A stretch of 11,360 nt of DNA from Gammaproteobacteria bacterium (GTDB lineage Bacteria; Pseudomonadota; Gammaproteobacteria; J113), in contig RFJX01000057.1 of assembly GCA_003694425.1 (NCBI GenBank), positions 1-11,360 on the forward strand. Reading direction: 5' to 3'. Below the pieces are notes generated by a model, which was not told the origin of the DNA, did not search any database, and worked only from the letters and a program-made list of their open reading frames with translations. The stretch's first letter is position 1; each line of letters opens with the position of its first letter. The position numbers and the translations under genes are program-made. Shown piece after piece: positions 8,095 through 11,360 of the stretch.

Positions 8095-8640
8095 ATGAAC
8101 CGCGCCTCCCCTCGCCGTATCCCGCTTCATCTCGCCGGCTGGATCCTGGCCGCGATGCTGCTCGCGATCACCGGCCAGCCCGCCGCCGAGGTCTATCGCT
8201 GGGTGGACGAGCAGGGCAATGTCATCTACTCCGACACCCCCCACCCCGGCGCCGAGGTGATCGAGAACCTCGACCCCCAGACCATCGAGTCCCTGCGCCT
8301 GAAGTCCCCGAAGAAGAAGCGGCCGGTGGAGAAACTCGCCCCGGAATACGAGCTGCTGCGGATCGCCAGCCCGGCGAACGACAGCGCGGTACGGGCGAAC
8401 AACGGCAACATCACGGTGGAGGTGGAGGTCCGGCCACCGCTGATGGTCGAGCTGGGACACCGCCTGACCCTCTACCTGGACGGCAAGCCGGTCATCGAGG
8501 GCGAGAACAAGACCACCCTGGAGTTGCAGAACCTGCCCCGCGGATCGCACACCCTGCAGGTGGCCATCACCGACCGCAAGGGCAACGTCTTCAAGAAGTC
8601 CGAACTCATCGTGTTCCATCTCCTTCGCGTCCACATCTGA
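8095..8640 (+). CDS. Secreted DUF4124-domain protein
   Basis: A 181-residue exported protein of unknown function. The N-terminus has basic residues (R3, R7, R8), a hydrophobic core (about 11-26) and a likely signal peptidase I site after PAA (31). The mature protein opens with AEVYRWVDEQGNVIYSDTPHPGAE, the DUF4124 signature: aromatic Tyr-Arg-Trp, Asp-x-x-Gly, and Ser-Asp-x-Pro. A Lys-rich linker follows (about 65-81). Residues 88-176 then look like a beta-sandwich, with alternating hydrophobic strands and the string NLPRGSHTLQVAITDRKGN typical of bacterial Ig-like or PBP1C C-terminal-type folds. No catalytic motif is seen. It lies between the glnA terminator and glnL; its position suggests co-inheritance with the nitrogen genes, not a proven role in nitrogen control. 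The ribosome site of the ATG at 8095 is weak, but the start gives a normal signal peptide. Confidence 0.85.
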   Translation: MNRASPRRIPLHLAGWILAAMLLAITGQPAAEVYRWVDEQGNVIYSDTPHPGAEVIENLDPQTIESLRLKSPKKKRPVEKLAPEYELLRIASPANDSAVRANNGNITVEVEVRPPLMVELGHRLTLYLDGKPVIEGENKTTLELQNLPRGSHTLQVAITDRKGNVFKKSELIVFHLLRVHI

Positions 8641-8658
8641 GTACCACTCCCTATCTCC

Positions 8659-8674
8659 TGGCACGGCGATTGCT
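8659..8674 (+). promoter_or_regulatory. Consensus sigma-54 promoter upstream of glnL
   Basis: TGGCAC-ggcga-TTGCT is an exact match to the sigma-54 consensus TGGCAC-N5-TTGCW, with GG and GC 10 bases apart and the usual C before and G after the -24 core. Transcription should start near 8685, about 180 nt before the glnL ATG. No NtrC-type palindrome is seen in the 120 bases upstream; the nearest one is downstream, at 8848-8864. The transcript would be the glnL-glnG message with a long leader, or a separate small RNA. Confidence 0.75.
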
Positions 8675-8695
8675 GCAACCCCTGCAGGGCCCCGC

Positions 8696-8721
8696 TCCGG
8701 TGGCAGTGGTGCCAGTCCGGA
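8696..8721 (+). other. RNA hairpin at the head of the predicted glnL leader
   Basis: TCCGG-TGGCA, loop GTGG, TGCCA-gt-CCGGA can pair as a 10-bp stem with a 2-base bulge. It starts about 11 nt after the predicted sigma-54 start, so it would be a 5' cap structure on that transcript. No U-tract follows, so it is not an intrinsic terminator. Confidence 0.4.
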
Positions 8722-8823
8722 TCGCCCGGCAGGTCTGCGGTCTCCGCCCCACCCGCATCTACGAGAGTGATGGAAGGCGTGATTTTGAACAGAGCGATCG
8801 CCCCCTCTCCCCGCGACCCCCGA

Positions 8824-8839
8824 CGGGTGAGGTCACCCG
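8824..8839. promoter_or_regulatory. 16-bp dyad upstream of glnL, possible operator
   Basis: CGGGTGA-GG-TCACCCG is a perfect 7-bp dyad around two central bases. Its centre is about 33 bases before the glnL ATG, where a -35 element would be expected for the TAAAAT box at 8853-8858. A two-base loop is too small for an RNA hairpin of that full stem, so a protein site is more likely than a terminator. No regulator is recognised. Confidence 0.4.
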
Positions 8840-8847
8840 GCCGGCCT

Positions 8848-8864
8848 TGCACTAAAATGGTGCA
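8848..8864 (+). promoter_or_regulatory. NtrC operator with embedded -10 box at the glnL start
   Basis: TGCACTA-AAA-TGGTGCA matches the NtrC consensus with a single change in the left arm. It contains TAAAAT (8853-8858), a 5-of-6 match to a sigma-70 -10, and ends on the base before the glnL ATG. NtrC bound here should block that promoter, as NtrC represses glnL's own promoter in E. coli. No good -35 is visible. Initiation 7 bases after the box would fall at the ATG itself. Confidence 0.8.
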
Positions 8865-9944
8865 ATGCTGAACCGGGCCTTCACCACCGGCGGTGATCCG
8901 GGGCTGCTCGACAGCCTCACCACGGCCGTGCTCGTCTTCGATCGGGAGCTGCGGCTGTGCGCCATCAACCAGGCCGGGGAGGATCTCCTCAATGTCAGCG
9001 CCCGCAAGGTACAGGGGCTCCTGCCCAGGGAGCTGCTGCCCGCCGCGCCCCTGTTCGCCCGGCGCATGGAGCGGGTCTCCGTGAGTGGCGAGCCGACCAC
9101 CGAACGTGAACTCTCGCTGTTCGAGGGTCATGAGCATGGCCCCACGGTCGATTGCACCGTCACCCCACTGTCGGAGGGGGAAATGCGGGGGATGACCCTG
9201 GTCGAGCTGATCCAGCTCGACCGGCACCAGCGGATCGGCCGTGAGGAACAGTTCCTGACCCAGCACCGGGCGGCCGAGGCCCTGCTGCGGGGCATGGCAC
9301 ACGAGATCAAGAATCCGCTCGGTGGCCTGCGCGGGGCGGCCCAGTTGCTGCAACGGGAGCTGCGCGATGCCGGTCTGCGGGAATATACCCGCATCATCAT
9401 CGCCGAGGCCGATCGCCTGGGCAAGCTGGTGGACCGGCTGCTGGGCCCGAAGGGACCGATCGAGCGGCGCGAATGCAACATCCATGTCGTGCTGGAGCAC
9501 GTCCGCCGGCTGGCCGAGGCGGAGCTGCCGGGGACCATCCGCCTGCAGCGCGACTACGACCCCAGCCTGCCCCCGCTGCAGGCGGATCGCGACCACCTGG
9601 TCCAGCTCTTCCTCAACCTGGTCCGCAACGCCGCCCAGGCCCTGGAGTCGCAGCACGGGGGCACCATCACCCTGCGCAGCCGGATCGAGCGCCAGGTGAC
9701 CCTCGGCAGCCGGCGCCACCGGCTGGTGCTGCGGGTCGAGGTGTGCGACAACGGCCCCGGGGTCCCCGAGGAGCTGCAGCACGCCATCTTCTACCCGCTC
9801 ATCACCGGCCGGCCCGAAGGGACCGGTCTGGGCCTCTCCATCGCCCGGCGCATCGTCCAGCAGCACGGGGGGCTGATCGAGTGCCGCAGCCGGCCCGGCG
9901 ATACCGTCTTCACCGTCTGGCTGCCCCTGGAGACCGGCCCATGA
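8865..9944 (+). CDS. glnL: Nitrogen regulation sensor kinase NtrB (NRII)
   Basis: A 359-residue cytoplasmic histidine kinase/phosphatase that phosphorylates NtrC when nitrogen is scarce and, with PII protein, removes the phosphate when nitrogen is ample. There are no membrane segments. An N-terminal PAS-type sensor domain spans about residues 13-115. The H-box AHEIKNPLGGLRGAAQLL (145-162) carries H146. DRLLGP (190-195) follows, as in NtrB of E. coli. The ATPase domain has the N-box around N255 (LNLVRNAAQAL), G1 DNGPGVP (295-301), FYPLITGR (309-316) and G2 GTGLGLSI (319-326). The ATG at 8865 is the only start that keeps the PAS domain whole. It has no Shine-Dalgarno and directly abuts an NtrC operator. 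Its stop overlaps the glnG start (ATGA). Confidence 0.97.
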   Translation: MLNRAFTTGGDPGLLDSLTTAVLVFDRELRLCAINQAGEDLLNVSARKVQGLLPRELLPAAPLFARRMERVSVSGEPTTERELSLFEGHEHGPTVDCTVTPLSEGEMRGMTLVELIQLDRHQRIGREEQFLTQHRAAEALLRGMAHEIKNPLGGLRGAAQLLQRELRDAGLREYTRIIIAEADRLGKLVDRLLGPKGPIERRECNIHVVLEHVRRLAEAELPGTIRLQRDYDPSLPPLQADRDHLVQLFLNLVRNAAQALESQHGGTITLRSRIERQVTLGSRRHRLVLRVEVCDNGPGVPEELQHAIFYPLITGRPEGTGLGLSIARRIVQQHGGLIECRSRPGDTVFTVWLPLETGP

Positions 9945-11347
9945 GCCCGCAGGAACAGGTCTGGATCGTCGACGACGACGCCTCCCTGCGCTGGGTGCTG
10001 GAGCGGGCCCTGGGCCAGGCCGGATTCACCACCCGCACCTTCGACAACGCCGAGGCCCTGCTGCAGGCGCTGCGGCGCGAGGTCCCGGACGCCGTGGTCA
10101 CGGATGTGCGGATGCCCGGGATGGACGGGCTCGAGCTGATGGAGCGCGTCAAGGGACTCCACCCGGAGCTCCCGGTGGTGGTCATGACCGCCTTTGCCGA
10201 CCTCGACCGGGCGGTGGCCGCCTTCCGCGGCGGTGCCTTCGAGTACCTGGCCAAGCCCTTCGACATCGATGAGGCGGTGGCGCTGGTCCGGCGGGCGGTG
10301 AGCCACAGGCCGGCCGTCTCCGCCGAGACCGGGGAGGAGGTGCCGCAGGTCTCCGGCATCGTCGGGGCGGCCCCGGCGATGCAGGAGCTGTTCCGCGCCA
10401 TCGGCAGGCTCTCCAACTCCGGCATCAACGTCCTCATCACCGGCGAGTCGGGGACCGGCAAGGAGCTGGTCGCCAGCGCCCTGCACCAGCACAGCCCCCG
10501 CAGCGAGGGACCCTTCATCGCCATCAACACCGCCGCCATCCCGCGCGAACTCCTCGAATCGGAGCTGTTCGGCCATGAACGGGGGGCCTTCACCGGCGCC
10601 ACCTCCCGCCGCATCGGGCGCTTCGAACAGGCCCATGGCGGGACCCTCTTCCTGGACGAGATCGGCGACATGTCGCCCGAACTGCAGACGCGGCTGCTGC
10701 GGGTGCTGGCCACCGGAGAGTTCTACCGGGTCGGCGGCCACGAGCCGGTCGCCGTGGACGTCCGGGTGATCGCCGCGACCCACCAGGACCTGGAGCGGCG
10801 GGTGGCCGAGGGTGGTTTCCGGGAGGACCTCTTCCACCGGCTCAATGTCATCCGCCTCCAGATCCCGCCGCTGCGGGAACGGCGGGAGGACATCCCGCTG
10901 CTCTGCGCCCACTTCCTGAGTCACGCCGCGGCCGAGCTGGGGGTGAAGCGCAAGGAACTCTCGGCGGAGGCGCTGCAGCGCATGGAGGCCTTCTCCTGGC
11001 CGGGCAACGTCCGCCAGCTCCAGAACGTCTGCCGCTGGGTCACCGTGATGGCGCCCTCCGAAGTGGTGCTGGCCGAAGACCTCCCTCCGGAGCTGGAGCA
11101 GGAGGACGACGGCGCCGAACCCGCCGGGGGATGGGAACAGGCCCTGGCGCGCTGGCTCGAGCTGCAGGCCGCGGCCGGCACCCGCGAACTGGCCACGCCG
11201 GTGATCGCGCAGGTCGAACGGCTGCTGATCGAGGCGGCGCTGCGCCGGACCGGCGGGCATCGGCAGGAGGCGGCCCGTCTGCTCGGATGGGGGCGCAACA
11301 CCCTCACCCGCAAGATCAGGGAGCTGGGGCTGGATCAGCCGGGCTGA
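9941..11347 (+). CDS. glnG: Nitrogen regulation response regulator NtrC (NRI)
   Basis: A 468-residue sigma-54 enhancer-binding protein that, once phosphorylated by NtrB, remodels sigma-54 RNA polymerase at nitrogen-limitation promoters. The receiver domain (1 to about 122) has the acidic trio D11-D13, phospho-acceptor D55, T83 and K105. The AAA+ domain (about 138-375) has Walker A GESGTGKE (168-175), the sigma-54-contacting GAFTGA (215-220), Walker B TLFLDE (235-240), and R294 and R300 in the arginine-finger region. The Fis-type helix-turn-helix is at 439-464. A Glu/Asp/Gly-rich linker precedes it. The ATG at 9941 has GGAG (9929-9932) 8 bases upstream and overlaps the glnL stop, so the pair is translationally coupled. 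The frame is open far 5', but that part is within glnL. Predicted targets within the window are 6393-6440 and 8848-8864. Confidence 0.98.
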   Translation: MSPQEQVWIVDDDASLRWVLERALGQAGFTTRTFDNAEALLQALRREVPDAVVTDVRMPGMDGLELMERVKGLHPELPVVVMTAFADLDRAVAAFRGGAFEYLAKPFDIDEAVALVRRAVSHRPAVSAETGEEVPQVSGIVGAAPAMQELFRAIGRLSNSGINVLITGESGTGKELVASALHQHSPRSEGPFIAINTAAIPRELLESELFGHERGAFTGATSRRIGRFEQAHGGTLFLDEIGDMSPELQTRLLRVLATGEFYRVGGHEPVAVDVRVIAATHQDLERRVAEGGFREDLFHRLNVIRLQIPPLRERREDIPLLCAHFLSHAAAELGVKRKELSAEALQRMEAFSWPGNVRQLQNVCRWVTVMAPSEVVLAEDLPPELEQEDDGAEPAGGWEQALARWLELQAAAGTRELATPVIAQVERLLIEAALRRTGGHRQEAARLLGWGRNTLTRKIRELGLDQPG

Positions 11348-11360
11348 GGCAACCTCCGCC

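Noticed and set aside
8670..8855. 61-codon ORF starting in the glnL sigma-54 promoter
   Set aside because: Its TTG start lies upstream of the predicted transcription start and it has no ribosome site or domain.
8472..9866. 464-codon minus-strand ORF opposite glnL
   Set aside because: Low-complexity mirror of the kinase gene; the plus-strand product carries all kinase motifs.
9473..9940. 156-residue N-terminal extension of glnG
   Set aside because: It lies inside glnL in another frame; the ATG at 9941 has a good Shine-Dalgarno and gives a normal receiver-domain start.
9791..11260. 489-codon minus-strand ORF opposite glnG
   Set aside because: Antisense shadow of NtrC with no domain signature.

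Overview
The window is GC-rich chromosomal DNA (roughly two thirds G+C by eye) from a gammaproteobacterium. The rho / trxA / divergent rhlB cluster, the lptM-lysA pair and the glnA ... glnL-glnG nitrogen cluster are all gammaproteobacterial arrangements. The codon bias and the MTHFR-C-domain protein would suit the Chromatiales/Ectothiorhodospiraceae, but that finer placement is inference. I see no mobile element, tRNA, rRNA, CRISPR array or sign of recent transfer.

Layout. (1) 1-1238: the 3' end of a methylenetetrahydrofolate-reductase-type protein with a Cys-rich C-terminal domain, coupled by an ATGA overlap to a zinc-ribbon Nudix hydrolase. A small Cys-containing protein gene (1408-1199, minus) converges on it and overlaps its 3' end. 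(2) 1507-4818: the RNA and redox housekeeping block, with rho and trxA on the minus strand and the DEAD-box helicase rhlB divergent. (3) 4885-6354: lptM (a small lipoprotein) and lysA (the last step of lysine synthesis). dapF does not follow, although it often does in this neighbourhood. (4) 6355-11347: the nitrogen block, made up of glnA, a secreted DUF4124-type protein, glnL (ntrB) and glnG (ntrC).

The nitrogen block carries its regulation visibly. glnA has two NtrC sites 31 bp apart upstream of a sigma-54 promoter, a strong Shine-Dalgarno and a textbook intrinsic terminator. Upstream of glnL there is a second sigma-54 promoter that matches the consensus exactly, then a roughly 180-nt leader, and then an NtrC site that contains a -10-like TAAAAT and ends on the base before the glnL ATG. 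NtrC, the last gene of the window, is thus predicted to act on glnA and on its own operon. Glutamine synthetase Tyr398 is the predicted adenylylation site.

No new multi-gene system is apparent; most of the window is conserved core genome. The most interesting part is the 224-bp glnL upstream region. It combines a sigma-54 promoter, a 10-bp RNA hairpin, a 16-bp dyad, a short ORF whose stop overlaps the glnL start, and an NtrC operator/leaderless-promoter composite.
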